From JALQTD01 sp965656785 (lineage in GTDB: Bacteria; Bacteroidota; Bacteroidia; Flavobacteriales_D; Sanyastnellaceae): a DNA stretch of 64,000 nucleotides. Shown here one piece after another: positions 34,603-43,298 of this stretch; position 1 is the first letter of the stretch, and each line of letters begins with the position of its first letter. Both the position numbers and the translations under genes were made by a program. The notes below the pieces were generated by a model that searched no databases, was not told the origin of the DNA, and was given only the letters and a program-made list of their open reading frames with translations. The stretch is taken from the NCBI GenBank assembly GCA_965656785.1, contig CBFHLY010000007.1, positions 1 to 64,000 on the forward strand. The letters run 5' to 3'.

Positions 34603-35577
34603 TCAACCTCGCTTGGCCAAAACCCGCTCGCTCGCGGCAATGATTGCCGCGGCATTCAGTCCGTACTTTTCCATCAACTGAGCGGGCGTTCCGCTTTCAC
34701 CGAACTGATCATCGACCGCCACGTGTTCCATGTGCGCGGGGTGATGGGATGCCAGCACGCGGGCAACGATGCTGCCGAGGCCGCCTGCCTTTTGGTGTTC
34801 CTCAGCGACCACGACTCGGCCGGTCCGCTTCACGCTATCCAGGAGTGCCCGTTCGTCGAACGGCTTGATGGTGTGGTAGTTGTAAACGTCCGCGTGAATG
34901 CCTTGATCGCGAAGGGCCAACGCCGCTTGAACCGCTTCCCAAACGAGGTGCCCCGTGGCCACAAAAGTGAGGTCGTTGCCGCTCATGAGGTTCTGAGCCT
35001 TTCCAATTTCAAAGGGCGCATCGTGCTTCAGGAACATCGGCACCGCTGGACGACCGAAACGCAGGTAAACGGGACCGTGGTGGGCAGCGATGGCTTCCGT
35101 AGCCTGCTTCGTTTGGTGGTAATCGGCGGTGCAAATCACCGTCATGTTCGGCAACATGGCCATCATGCCGATGTCCTCGAGGATTTGGTGCGTTGCCCCG
35201 TCCTCACCCAACGTCAAGCCCGCGTGCGAGGCGCAGATTTTGACGTTCTTTTCCGAATAGGCGATGGACTGACGGATTTGGTCATACACCCGGCCAGTTG
35301 AAAAATTCGCAAACGTGCCCGTGTACGGAATTTTGCCGCCGATGGTCATTCCCGCGGCCAATCCCATCATGTTGGCCTCCGCAATGCCCACTTGAAAAAA
35401 CCGATCGGGGAACGCATCCGCAAACGCGTTCATCTTCAGTGAGCCCGTCAAGTCGGCGCACAACCCGACCACGCGGTCATCTTGTTGACCGATTGCGAGC
35501 AATCCCGCGCCAAAACCGCTGCGGGTGTCTTTCTTTTCGGTGGGCTCAATGGTGGAAATGAAGCGAGAATCAACCAT
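34603..35577 (-). CDS. Transketolase, C-terminal subunit
   Basis: 324 residues covering the pyrimidine-binding and C-terminal domains. Visible are SGFGAGLLAIGQQDDRVVGLCADLTGS, VGIAEANMMGLAAGMTIGGK (catalytic Glu for thiamine diphosphate activation), ASHAGLTLGEDGATHQ and YLRFGR. The protein should pair with the separately encoded N-terminal subunit to transfer two-carbon units in the pentose phosphate pathway. The start MVDSRFISTIEP overlaps the upstream VWA gene by eight bases. Confidence 0.93.
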   Translation of the reverse strand: MVDSRFISTIEPTEKKDTRSGFGAGLLAIGQQDDRVVGLCADLTGSLKMNAFADAFPDRFFQVGIAEANMMGLAAGMTIGGKIPYTGTFANFSTGRVYDQIRQSIAYSEKNVKICASHAGLTLGEDGATHQILEDIGMMAMLPNMTVICTADYHQTKQATEAIAAHHGPVYLRFGRPAVPMFLKHDAPFEIGKAQNLMSGNDLTFVATGHLVWEAVQAALALRDQGIHADVYNYHTIKPFDERALLDSVKRTGRVVVAEEHQKAGGLGSIVARVLASHHPAHMEHVAVDDQFGESGTPAQLMEKYGLNAAAIIAASERVLAKRG

Positions 35578-36976
35578 GGGTGGTGAGATTGGTGGTGTTG
35601 CCTGAGGTGATGGTGAACGTCCGTTGGACGGATAATTCCGTTGACTGGGCGCTGCGTGCGCGGAAGACCAAATGATACGTCCCCGGTTGCAGCACATAGC
35701 GACCCGAAGGATTTCCTGAGTCAAACTTGATGACCGAGCGGCCATCGTCGTCCAAAATGGCCCCATAACCGGCGATGCCTGCATCGAGTACGAGATCGCC
35801 GGGAGCAGGAACCTCCACCGGGACGACGCGTCCAGTGCCTACTTGGACGCCCTTTACCCAAATGGGAGGGACCGTACCGAACAAAAAGTCGTACTGGCCA
35901 TTGAGCACCTTCACATCAACGCCCAGAGGCACCGTGTGAATGCGTTCGCATTCGCCCGAGCGGTGCACGTCAATGGACGTTTGGCCGTAGGGATTGCGGT
36001 CGATCCGGGCGAACGCGGTTTGGACCACCCCTTGGCCGGCATTCGGGAACACGATGCGGTTGTGCGACCGCGCGTTCAAGCGAATCGAATCCTGGACAAG
36101 CGGTGGAATGGTGTGCGCCGTAACCCGATAAGTGGGAACCGGATCGACGTGCAACGTATCTGGCAAGCCCAATCTGTTCAAGGTGTGCACAAAGCGCTCG
36201 GCCACCTTGCCCGAATGAACCTCCTGAAAGGTAATGGCCACATTCGACTCGAACTCAGGTCGCGCTTCACCGGTTGCGGCTTTGGCAATCAAATCCACCT
36301 CGACGGTGGTGTCGTGCATGGCCTGCTCGATGACGATGTCCAGCACCTCGCGGAACATGTCCGTATCCGTTGCATCGAAATAGTTGCCAACGCACCGGAA
36401 CGTGTCCTTGAATTGGTCGTCCAATCCAATGCCGATGATAAACGGCTTGACAATGACATTGCGTTCTTGCAAGGCACGGGAAACGGCGCACGGATCTCCA
36501 TCGCACGCTTCGATGCCATCGGTGATGAGGATGATGACGTTGCGCCCGTTGGTGTCCTCGAAATCGCCAGCCGCCAATTCCAGCGAGTGGGCAATGGGCG
36601 TGGTGCCGCGCGCTTGAATCCGATTGAGGGATTGTCGAATGTGGAGGTTGTTGCCCGAGGAAATGGGAACCACGAGTTCGGTGTCATCGCAGTCTTGCTC
36701 GCCTTGGACAAAGGTGGTTTGGTGTCCGTAAACGCGAAGCCCGAGCTCAAGCCCTTCGATTCCATAAAGCTCATTCAGGGATTCGCCCAGGAGCCGGGTG
36801 GCGGCTTCAATTTTCCGGGTGCCGCCCCAAAACGCGTTCATGCTGTTCGAAGCATCGAACACGAAGAGCAGTCGTGTGGGTTCACTAAGGTCGCCCAACT
36901 CTTCGCGCACGGTTTGGCCCCAAGCAGATTCCGCTGTGGTAAACCAAATGAGGCATGCGGCGAGCAGCAGGCGCAT
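35570..36976 (-). CDS. Exported von Willebrand factor A domain protein
   Basis: 468 residues. A signal peptide ends near AESAWGQ. The VWA domain (about 35-215) has a complete metal-ion (MIDAS) site: D41-A-S43-N-S45 in FVFDASNSMN, Thr in RGTTPIAHSL and Asp in LITDGIEACDGD, so it should bind protein ligands through a divalent cation. The remaining 250 residues are beta-rich, with Ig-like or carboxypeptidase-regulatory-like strands. Its start overlaps the N-terminal transketolase stop by one base (TGATG) and its end overlaps the C-terminal transketolase start by eight, so it is sandwiched inside the split transketolase operon. Confidence 0.88.
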   Translation of the reverse strand: MRLLLAACLIWFTTAESAWGQTVREELGDLSEPTRLLFVFDASNSMNAFWGGTRKIEAATRLLGESLNELYGIEGLELGLRVYGHQTTFVQGEQDCDDTELVVPISSGNNLHIRQSLNRIQARGTTPIAHSLELAAGDFEDTNGRNVIILITDGIEACDGDPCAVSRALQERNVIVKPFIIGIGLDDQFKDTFRCVGNYFDATDTDMFREVLDIVIEQAMHDTTVEVDLIAKAATGEARPEFESNVAITFQEVHSGKVAERFVHTLNRLGLPDTLHVDPVPTYRVTAHTIPPLVQDSIRLNARSHNRIVFPNAGQGVVQTAFARIDRNPYGQTSIDVHRSGECERIHTVPLGVDVKVLNGQYDFLFGTVPPIWVKGVQVGTGRVVPVEVPAPGDLVLDAGIAGYGAILDDDGRSVIKFDSGNPSGRYVLQPGTYHLVFRARSAQSTELSVQRTFTITSGNTTNLTTHG

Positions 36977-37815
36977 CAGTAGTCGCCCAGCGTTTCAGGA
37001 AGTTGCGCCAGGGCTTGAGCGAGTTGCGCGTCGTTGGGCGCGATGCCGTGCCAATGGTGGGTGCCTTCCATGAAGTCGACACCACGCCCCATGTCCGTGC
37101 GCATCAGCACCACCGTCGGAACGCCGGAACCGCGAGCGGCGTCGGCCGATGCAATGACCCGACCGAGGTCATCGAAATCGTGCCCGTTGCAGATCAACAC
37201 GCGCCATCCGAACGCCTTCCACTTCGCTTCAAGATCTCCCAAGGACATGACCTCGTCGGTGGCGCCGTCGATTTGTTGCCCGTTGCAGTCCACAAAGCTC
37301 ACGACGTTGTCGATGCGGTGGTGGGCGGCGTACATGGCGGCTTCCCAGATTTGGCCTTCTTGCAACTCGCCGTCGCCGTGAAGCGTGAACACCGTCCGGT
37401 CGTCGCCATTCAATTTCTTTGCCTGAGCCGCTCCGAGTGCAACGCTCAATCCCTGGCCCAATGACCCCGAGGCCACGCGGATGCCGGGAAGGCCTTCTTC
37501 CGTTGCGGGATGGCCTTGAAGGCGCGTGCCGAGTTTCCGAAACGTTGCGAGCTCCGCGACCGGGAAGTAACCTCGACGGGCCAACACGCTGTACCACATG
37601 GGACTGATGTGTCCATTGGAGAGGAAAAACAGGTCTTCGTTCGTACCGTCCATGTTGAACGGCTCGGGAACAACGTGCATCCGATCAAAGTACAGTTTGA
37701 CCACCAAATCCGTGCATCCCAAGGAACCTCCTGGGTGCCCCGAAGCGGCTCCGTGGACCATGCGAACGATGTCGCGTCGAACTTGGTGGGCAATGGCTGT
37801 GAGGTCGTGGGACAT
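36976..37815 (-). CDS. Transketolase, N-terminal subunit
   Basis: 279 residues with the thiamine-diphosphate-binding domain: SGHPGGSLGCTDL, GSLGQGLSVALGAA, and the GDG motif HGDGELQEGQIWEA followed by FVDCNGQQIDG. It ends after NDAQLAQALAQLPETLGDY, as split N-terminal halves do. It works with the C-terminal half at 34603-35577. Its promoter box TATTTTTG (minus strand, 37835-37842) places the start of transcription about 15 bases before the ATG. It is divergent from ychF. Confidence 0.93.
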   Translation of the reverse strand: MSHDLTAIAHQVRRDIVRMVHGAASGHPGGSLGCTDLVVKLYFDRMHVVPEPFNMDGTNEDLFFLSNGHISPMWYSVLARRGYFPVAELATFRKLGTRLQGHPATEEGLPGIRVASGSLGQGLSVALGAAQAKKLNGDDRTVFTLHGDGELQEGQIWEAAMYAAHHRIDNVVSFVDCNGQQIDGATDEVMSLGDLEAKWKAFGWRVLICNGHDFDDLGRVIASADAARGSGVPTVVLMRTDMGRGVDFMEGTHHWHGIAPNDAQLAQALAQLPETLGDY

Positions 37816-37834
37816 GGGAAGGTGATTTGCGCGG

Positions 37835-37842
37835 CAAAAATA
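37835..37842 (-). promoter_or_regulatory. -7 box of the transketolase/VWA operon (TATTTTTG)
   Basis: A perfect TAnnTTTG on the minus strand, 19 bases before the N-terminal transketolase ATG. Confidence 0.5.
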
Positions 37843-37914
37843 CCGCGTCCCTCGTTAAAAATCGTGACATGTGAACAACGTGTGTGCAAGTGGCGCGCGG
37901 GGTGCGTTGTATCG

Positions 37915-37922
37915 TACCTTCG
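37915..37922 (+). promoter_or_regulatory. -7 box of ychF (TACCTTCG)
   Basis: A 7/8 match to TAnnTTTG, 21 bases before the ychF ATG at 37944. It excludes the upstream in-frame start at 37884. Confidence 0.45.
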
Positions 37923-37943
37923 CGCCTCTCAAAGCTGAAACCC

Positions 37944-39041
37944 ATGGCCCTGAAATGCGGCATCGTCGGTTTGCCCAACGTTGGCAAATCCACCCTCTTC
38001 AACTGCCTGAGCAACGCAAAAGCCCAGAGCGCAAATTTCCCATTCTGTACGATTGAACCCAACGTTGGGGTCATCACGGTTCCGGATGTTCGCCTCAACA
38101 AGCTCGCAGAATTGGTTCAACCTCAAGCCGTTCATCCGACCACCGTGGAAATTGTGGACATCGCGGGATTGGTCAAGGGCGCAAGCAAAGGGGAAGGGTT
38201 GGGCAATAAGTTCCTGGCGAACATCCGCGAGACCGATGCGGTGTTGCACGTGCTGCGTTGCTTTGATGACGGAAACGTGGTGCACGTTGACGGAAGTGTG
38301 GAGCCCCTTCGGGATAAGGAAGTCATCGACATGGAACTTCAGTTGAAGGATTTGGAATCGGTGGAAGCCCGCATGCAAAAAGTGAAGAAGGCCGCAGGAA
38401 CGGGAGACAAGGATGCCCAAAAACTGCTCGCGCTCTACACCCGTTTGCATGAAGCGTTGTCTTCGGGCATTTCGGCACGAGCTGTGGACGTGGACGAAGC
38501 GGAGCTTCCTGCGTTGCATGACTTGCAGCTGTTGACTGCGAAGCCTGTCCTTTACGTGTGCAACGTGGACGAAGGGGCTGTGGTGACTGGAAATGAATAC
38601 GTCGAGCGCGTGCGCGCAATGGCGGCTGCTGAAGGAGCCGAAGTCATGGTCATCGGCGCCGCAATCGAAGCGGACATTGCTGAATTGGAAGACCCCGCTG
38701 AACGCAAAGAATTCCTGGAAGATTTGGGATTGGAAGAACCGGGCGTTGCAAAACTGATTCGCGCGGCTTACGGCCTGCTCAACCTCCAGACGTATTTCAC
38801 GGCAGGGGTCAAGGAGGTTCGCGCTTGGACCATCAAACGCGGATTTACCGCACCGCAGGCAGCGGGTGTCATTCACACGGATTTCCAGAAAGGGTTCATC
38901 CGCGCGGAGGTCATTGCTTACGAAGACTTCGTGCAATTGGGTTCAGAAAACGCTGTGAAAGAAGCGGGTAAGTTGAAAGTCGAAGGAAAAGAGTACCTTG
39001 TGCAAGATGGGGACGTCATGCATTTCCGATTCAATGTATAA
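37944..39041 (+). CDS. ychF: Redox-regulated ATPase YchF (OLA1/Obg family)
   Basis: 365 residues, the family's usual length. The P-loop GLPNVGKSTLFN is near the N-terminus, followed by FPFCTIEPNVGVI (switch I) and VDIAGLVKGASKGEGLGNKFL (switch II). The C-terminal TGS-like domain contains FFTAG-type LQTYFTAGVKEVRAWTIKRG and HTDFQKGFIRAEV. YchF binds ribosomes and hydrolyses ATP rather than GTP; it is linked to stress and translation control. The next gene overlaps its stop by eight bases. Confidence 0.96.
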   Translation: MALKCGIVGLPNVGKSTLFNCLSNAKAQSANFPFCTIEPNVGVITVPDVRLNKLAELVQPQAVHPTTVEIVDIAGLVKGASKGEGLGNKFLANIRETDAVLHVLRCFDDGNVVHVDGSVEPLRDKEVIDMELQLKDLESVEARMQKVKKAAGTGDKDAQKLLALYTRLHEALSSGISARAVDVDEAELPALHDLQLLTAKPVLYVCNVDEGAVVTGNEYVERVRAMAAAEGAEVMVIGAAIEADIAELEDPAERKEFLEDLGLEEPGVAKLIRAAYGLLNLQTYFTAGVKEVRAWTIKRGFTAPQAAGVIHTDFQKGFIRAEVIAYEDFVQLGSENAVKEAGKLKVEGKEYLVQDGDVMHFRFNV

Positions 39042-39483
39042 AGCATCGATTGTGGTCGCCTTCGCTTTCATCCTGTTTGGATGCAGCGAGCCCCAATCAT
39101 CTGTTCCGTCTGCTTCGCTCCCCTTGGAAATTCAAGCCGCGATGGAGGAACAAGTCCGTGCTTGGAATGCGGGCGACATCGAACGGTTCATGTCCGCGGG
39201 CTACTTTCAAGATGACAGTTTGCTGTTCATCGGGAGCCGTGGATTGACTTACGGATACCATGCGGTGTTGGCAAATTACGAGCGAGCCTACCCCGATGGG
39301 AACGCTCGAGGCGTCCTCGCGTTTGAGCAGTTGCGTTGGATTCCACTGGGTGCTGAGCATGGATTCGTCGTCGGAAAGTGGAGCATCGATCGACCCACGG
39401 GAGAACCCATTGAGGGGCACTACAGCTTGGTTTGGGCGTTGACGGAGGAGGGGTGGCGCATCATCGCAGATCACAGCAGTTGA
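39034..39483 (+). CDS. SnoaL/DUF4440-like lipoprotein
   Basis: 149 residues. The signal MYKASIVVAFAFILFGC lipidates Cys17. The mature domain (EEQVRAWNAGDIERFMSAGYFQDDSLLFIGSR, then KWSIDRPTGEPIEGHYSLVWALTEEGWRIIADH) has the NTF2-like alpha+beta cone order of the DUF4440/SnoaL superfamily, which includes ligand-binding and isomerase-like proteins. The substrate is unknown. It overlaps ychF (8 bases) and the rhomboid gene (1 base), forming a coupled three-gene unit. Confidence 0.82.
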   Translation: MYKASIVVAFAFILFGCSEPQSSVPSASLPLEIQAAMEEQVRAWNAGDIERFMSAGYFQDDSLLFIGSRGLTYGYHAVLANYERAYPDGNARGVLAFEQLRWIPLGAEHGFVVGKWSIDRPTGEPIEGHYSLVWALTEEGWRIIADHSS

Positions 39484-40127
39484 TGAGTTGGCTTCTTCCC
39501 ATCATCGGGATCACCCTCGTTGCCTCATATCGCGGATTCAAGCGTCCGGAATTCCTGCAAAAGTGGCTGATGATTCCCCACCGGGTCTACGAGAACAGTG
39601 AATGGCATCGCGTAATTTCTCACGGCTTCATTCATTCGGATACCACCCATTTGTTTCTCAATGCATTTGTGCTTTGGAGTTTCGGTGGAAGCGTCGAGGA
39701 GGCCTTTCGCGCGGGCGAACTCGATTCACCGGTTTTTGGTTTGACAGGGAACTGGACGTTTCCCATCCTTTATTTCGGGGGGCTCGTGGCGGCTGCCATA
39801 CCGGCATTGACGAAGCATCGAACCGATCCGAATTACGCATCGCTCGGCGCGAGTGGGGCCGTATCCGCCGTCATGATGGCGTTCATCTTGATGTACCCCA
39901 CAAGCACCCTGCTGATGATGTTCATCATTCCGATGCCCGCAGTGGTGGCAGGCATGTTGTTTTTCCTGTACGAATCCTACATGAACCGACGGGGACGAAC
40001 CGGGATTGCACACGACGCTCACTTGGTGGGAGCGCTATTCGGTGCGGCTCTCGTACTGGTTTACGAGCCTCAACTGCTTCCGCAGGCGTTCGAGGTGCTT
40101 CGCGAACGCATCACCAGCTGGTTTTGA
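39483..40127 (+). CDS. Rhomboid-family intramembrane serine protease
   Basis: 214 residues, about six transmembrane segments. Family signatures are WHRVISHGFIHSDTTHLFLN (His56...Asn60), GASGAVSAV with catalytic Ser124, and HDAHLVGALFG with catalytic His180. It cleaves transmembrane segments of membrane proteins; the substrate is unknown. The start ATG overlaps the lipoprotein stop (TGATG). It converges with the divIC-like gene after six bases, with no terminator visible between. Confidence 0.92.
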   Translation: MSWLLPIIGITLVASYRGFKRPEFLQKWLMIPHRVYENSEWHRVISHGFIHSDTTHLFLNAFVLWSFGGSVEEAFRAGELDSPVFGLTGNWTFPILYFGGLVAAAIPALTKHRTDPNYASLGASGAVSAVMMAFILMYPTSTLLMMFIIPMPAVVAGMLFFLYESYMNRRGRTGIAHDAHLVGALFGAALVLVYEPQLLPQAFEVLRERITSWF

Positions 40128-40133
40128 TTCGAT

Positions 40134-40442
40134 TCAGTGCTCGCGCTCCACGATGCGGTAGACATCTTCGTTGGGCCGCTTCATGAAGTACCGCTCGCGG
40201 GCGAACCGCTCCATCGCTTCTTCGGAAGTCATGAGATCGGCCAAATCCAGTTTCACGCGCTCAGCCTCCACCTCGACCCGATTCGCTTCACGCTTCAATG
40301 CCTTCACTTCATAGGCGGTGCGTATGATGTGAATGAGGTCGATATCAGCAGCAAAGGTGACCCAAATGAGGGCCACCAATGCTGTGAGTCCGTACTTCGT
40401 CTGCAGCGCCTTCCGAATTCGGCGCCGGATGACCTTGATCAT
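40134..40442 (-). CDS. Septum formation initiator family protein (FtsB/DivIC-like)
   Basis: 102 residues: a short basic cytoplasmic N-terminus, one transmembrane helix (YGLTALVALIWVTFAADI, about 17-34), a coiled coil (EVKALKREANRVEVEAERVKLDLADLM), then ARERYFMKRPNEDVYRIVE, the hallmark end of FtsB/DivIC. It should link divisome proteins in the periplasm. Its ATG overlaps the clpC stop by four bases, so the two are co-transcribed. Confidence 0.9.
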   Translation of the reverse strand: MIKVIRRRIRKALQTKYGLTALVALIWVTFAADIDLIHIIRTAYEVKALKREANRVEVEAERVKLDLADLMTSEEAMERFARERYFMKRPNEDVYRIVEREH

Positions 40443-43054
40443 GCCTCGCCTTCAGGAGAACCGTCATCCGATCCGGTGCCTTCCAGCGCTTCCGCAGCCC
40501 CATCGGGCATTTGCAGGAATCCGCCTTTGACCACCTCGAACTTCAATTCGCTGTTTCCTTTGCGGTAGCTCGCCTTGAGCAAATCGCCTTCCTCCATTTG
40601 GGCGTTGATGATTTGTTCCGCCATCGGGTCTTCGAGGTGCTTCTGAATGGCGCGCTTGAGCGGCCGGGCCCCGTACTTTTCGTCGTAGCCGTTGTCGACC
40701 AAGAAGTCCTTCGCTTTGTCTGTGATTTCAATGCCATAGCCCAAATCCTCAATGCGCTTCACCAACGCTCCCAACTCCAAGTCGATGATGCGGTGAATGT
40801 CTTCGCGCTTCAAGCTCGAGAACAAAATCACATCATCGATGCGGTTCAGGAATTCCGGCGAAAACGCGCGCTTCAGTGCGGTCTGGATGACGCTGTTGCG
40901 GTTGGCTTCCTCATTCGCCTCCCGCGCAGCGGTGCCGAATCCTACCCCCGCGCCGAAATCGGCCAACTGGCGCGCCCCGATGTTGGAGGTCATGATGATG
41001 ATGGTGTTGCGGAAGTCAATCCGGCGTCCCAGGCTGTCCGTCATTTGGCCATCGTCCAACGCCTGCAACAGCAAGTTGAACACGTCCGGATGCGCCTTTT
41101 CAATCTCGTCCAACAAGACGATGGAGTAGGGGCGGCGGCGAACCTTTTCGGTCAACTGCCCACCTTCTTCGTAGCCCACGTAACCAGGAGGCGCCCCGAT
41201 CAGACGGCTCACGGCGAATTTCTCCATGTATTCCGACATGTCAATTCGGATCAAGGCCTCCTCAGAATCGAACATGAAGCGTGCGAGGACCTTGGCGAGT
41301 TGCGTTTTCCCCACGCCAGTCGGGCCGAGGAAGATGAACGAGCCGATGGGCTTGTTCGGGTCTTTCAACCCCGCGCGATTCCGCTTGATGGCGCGCGCGA
41401 CCTTCGTAATCGCCTCTTCCTGGCCGATGACCTTGCCTTGCAAGTCCTGGTCCATGCGGGCCAATTTGCCGCTTTCCTTTTCCGCAATGCGTTGCACGGG
41501 GATGCCCGTCATCATGGCCACAACGTCGCCGACGTGTTCGACGGTGACCGTTACGCGGTGATTGCGGCTGTCCTCTTCCCATTGGGCTTTTGCCGTTTCG
41601 AGGTCGTTCAACAGCGTGCGCTCCCGATCCCGCAACTTCGCGGCTTCTTCGTAGCGCTGGCTCCGCACCACTTTCGATTTCTCGTCCTTGATCTCTTCAA
41701 TCTCGGCCTCAATCTTCAGAATGGATTCGGGCACGTGAATGTTGTTCAAGTGAACGCGGCTTCCCACTTCATCGAGCGCATCAATTGCCTTGTCGGGGAG
41801 GTGACGATCGGTGATGTAACGAGCAGTCAACCGAACGCAGGCCTCGATCGCTTCGTCCGTGTACGCTACACTGTGGTGCTCCTCGTACTTGTCCTTGATG
41901 TTGTTCAGGATTTGGATGGTTTCATCGATGGTCGTGGGTTCGACGATCACTTTTTGGAAACGGCGCTCAAGGGCACCATCCTTCTCGATGTGCTGCCGGT
42001 ATTCGTCCAGGGTGGTGGCTCCAATGCATTGGATTTCTCCTCGGGCCAAAGCCGGCTTGAACATGTTGCTCGCGTCGAGCGACCCGCTTGCTCCTCCCGC
42101 CCCAACAATGGTGTGCAATTCGTCGATGAAGAGGATCACATCCGGAGACTTCTCCAATTCGTTCATGACCGCTTTCATCCGCTCTTCGAACTGCCCCCGG
42201 TACTTCGTGCCTGCAACCAGTGAAGCCACGTCCAAGGTGACGATGCGCTTGTTAAAAAGCACGCGGGAAACCTTCTTCTCGATGATGCGCAAGGCCAACC
42301 CTTCTGCGATGGCGCTTTTGCCCACGCCGGGCTCTCCAATGAGGATGGGGTTGTTCTTTTTCCGTCGGCTCAAAATTTGGCTCACGCGCTCGATTTCCTT
42401 CTGCCGACCAACGATGGGATCGAGGCGGCCATCTTCGGCCAACTTCGTCAAATCCCGTCCGAAGTTATCCAACACCGGGGTCTTGCTTTTCGGGTCCACT
42501 TTCCGGCTGCTACCGGACGAACCTGAAGCGCCTCCGCCCATGCCGGACATGTCATCGTCGTCGTCGCCCATTCCCGTGGATTCTGCCCGCGGGTTGAAAT
42601 CGGTGCGACCGCTGTCCTCGTTGAGGAGGTTTTCGAATTCTTCTTTAGCCACGTCGTAAGAGATGTTGAAAACGTTGAGGGATTTGGTGGCCACATTGTC
42701 CTCGTCTTTGAGGATGCTGAGCAACAAATGCTCGGTACCAATGGTGCCACTTTTGAACACTTTTGCTTCGAGGTAGGTCACTTTGAGGACGCGCTCGGCT
42801 TGTTTCATGACGGGAATGTTGCCCGAACCGACCGACTTCCCGGAAGTGGGGCGGATGCTGCTTTCGACCACTTTGCGGAGCTTTTGGAGGTCCACGTTGA
42901 GGGCTTCCAAAATGCGAACCGCCGTGCCTTCACCCTCGCGGATGATGCCGAGCAACAGGTGCTCCACGCCGATGTAATTGTGTCCAAGGCGCAACGCCTC
43001 TTCACGGGAGTAGGAAATCACGTCTTTGACGCGGGGTGAGAATTTTGCATCCAT
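40439..43054 (-). CDS. clpC: ATP-dependent Clp protease ATP-binding subunit ClpC
   Basis: 871 residues, an AAA+ unfoldase that feeds proteins to ClpP. It has two Clp N-repeats (1-145, starting KFSPRVKDVISYSREEALRLG), a Gly/Asp/Ser-rich linker (about 160-190), AAA-1 with GEPGVGKSAIAEGLALRI, a UVR-type coiled-coil middle region (SQRYEEAAKLRDRERTL), and AAA-2 with FLGPTGVGKTQLAKVLA and SEYMEKFAVSRLIGAPPGYVG. The UVR segment distinguishes ClpC from ClpA/ClpB. clpP is not in the window. It is divergent from gyrA across a 244-base gap. Confidence 0.96.
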   Translation of the reverse strand: MDAKFSPRVKDVISYSREEALRLGHNYIGVEHLLLGIIREGEGTAVRILEALNVDLQKLRKVVESSIRPTSGKSVGSGNIPVMKQAERVLKVTYLEAKVFKSGTIGTEHLLLSILKDEDNVATKSLNVFNISYDVAKEEFENLLNEDSGRTDFNPRAESTGMGDDDDDMSGMGGGASGSSGSSRKVDPKSKTPVLDNFGRDLTKLAEDGRLDPIVGRQKEIERVSQILSRRKKNNPILIGEPGVGKSAIAEGLALRIIEKKVSRVLFNKRIVTLDVASLVAGTKYRGQFEERMKAVMNELEKSPDVILFIDELHTIVGAGGASGSLDASNMFKPALARGEIQCIGATTLDEYRQHIEKDGALERRFQKVIVEPTTIDETIQILNNIKDKYEEHHSVAYTDEAIEACVRLTARYITDRHLPDKAIDALDEVGSRVHLNNIHVPESILKIEAEIEEIKDEKSKVVRSQRYEEAAKLRDRERTLLNDLETAKAQWEEDSRNHRVTVTVEHVGDVVAMMTGIPVQRIAEKESGKLARMDQDLQGKVIGQEEAITKVARAIKRNRAGLKDPNKPIGSFIFLGPTGVGKTQLAKVLARFMFDSEEALIRIDMSEYMEKFAVSRLIGAPPGYVGYEEGGQLTEKVRRRPYSIVLLDEIEKAHPDVFNLLLQALDDGQMTDSLGRRIDFRNTIIIMTSNIGARQLADFGAGVGFGTAAREANEEANRNSVIQTALKRAFSPEFLNRIDDVILFSSLKREDIHRIIDLELGALVKRIEDLGYGIEITDKAKDFLVDNGYDEKYGARPLKRAIQKHLEDPMAEQIINAQMEEGDLLKASYRKGNSELKFEVVKGGFLQMPDGAAEALEGTGSDDGSPEGEA

Positions 43055-43298
43055 GGTGGAGGGCTCGTCTTAGTACGGTTTCACTTACGCCAAATCCCGG
43101 CGCAAGGTTTCGCATCGTTAAAACTACAGCCCAGCATTGGCAAAGACCTTGCCGCTTGAACGCTTTTTCCACAAGCCAATGCTGAATTTTGTGAAGAATT
43201 GCTGAATCGTTCGGGGAAAGGGCGCTGTGGTCCGCCGTATTTTCGTCTATTGGACTGCACCTGTAGAGTGCGCGGCTGATTGAATAGAACCTGACAAC
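43055..43298. other. Divergent clpC/gyrA intergenic region
   Basis: A 244-base region with no ORF. It holds the gyrA promoter box TATTTTCG at 43238-43245 (7/8 match) about 53 bases before the gyrA ATG. No clear -7 box for clpC was found. Confidence 0.5.
43238..43245 (+). promoter_or_regulatory. -7 box of gyrA (TATTTTCG)
   Basis: A 7/8 match to TAnnTTTG, giving a leader of about 48 bases. No clear -33 element. Confidence 0.4.

Noticed and set aside
40511..42223. 570-residue open frame opposite clpC
   Set aside because: GC-rich codon usage opens the antisense frame; it has no family motifs, no signal or promoter, while clpC on the other strand is fully conserved.
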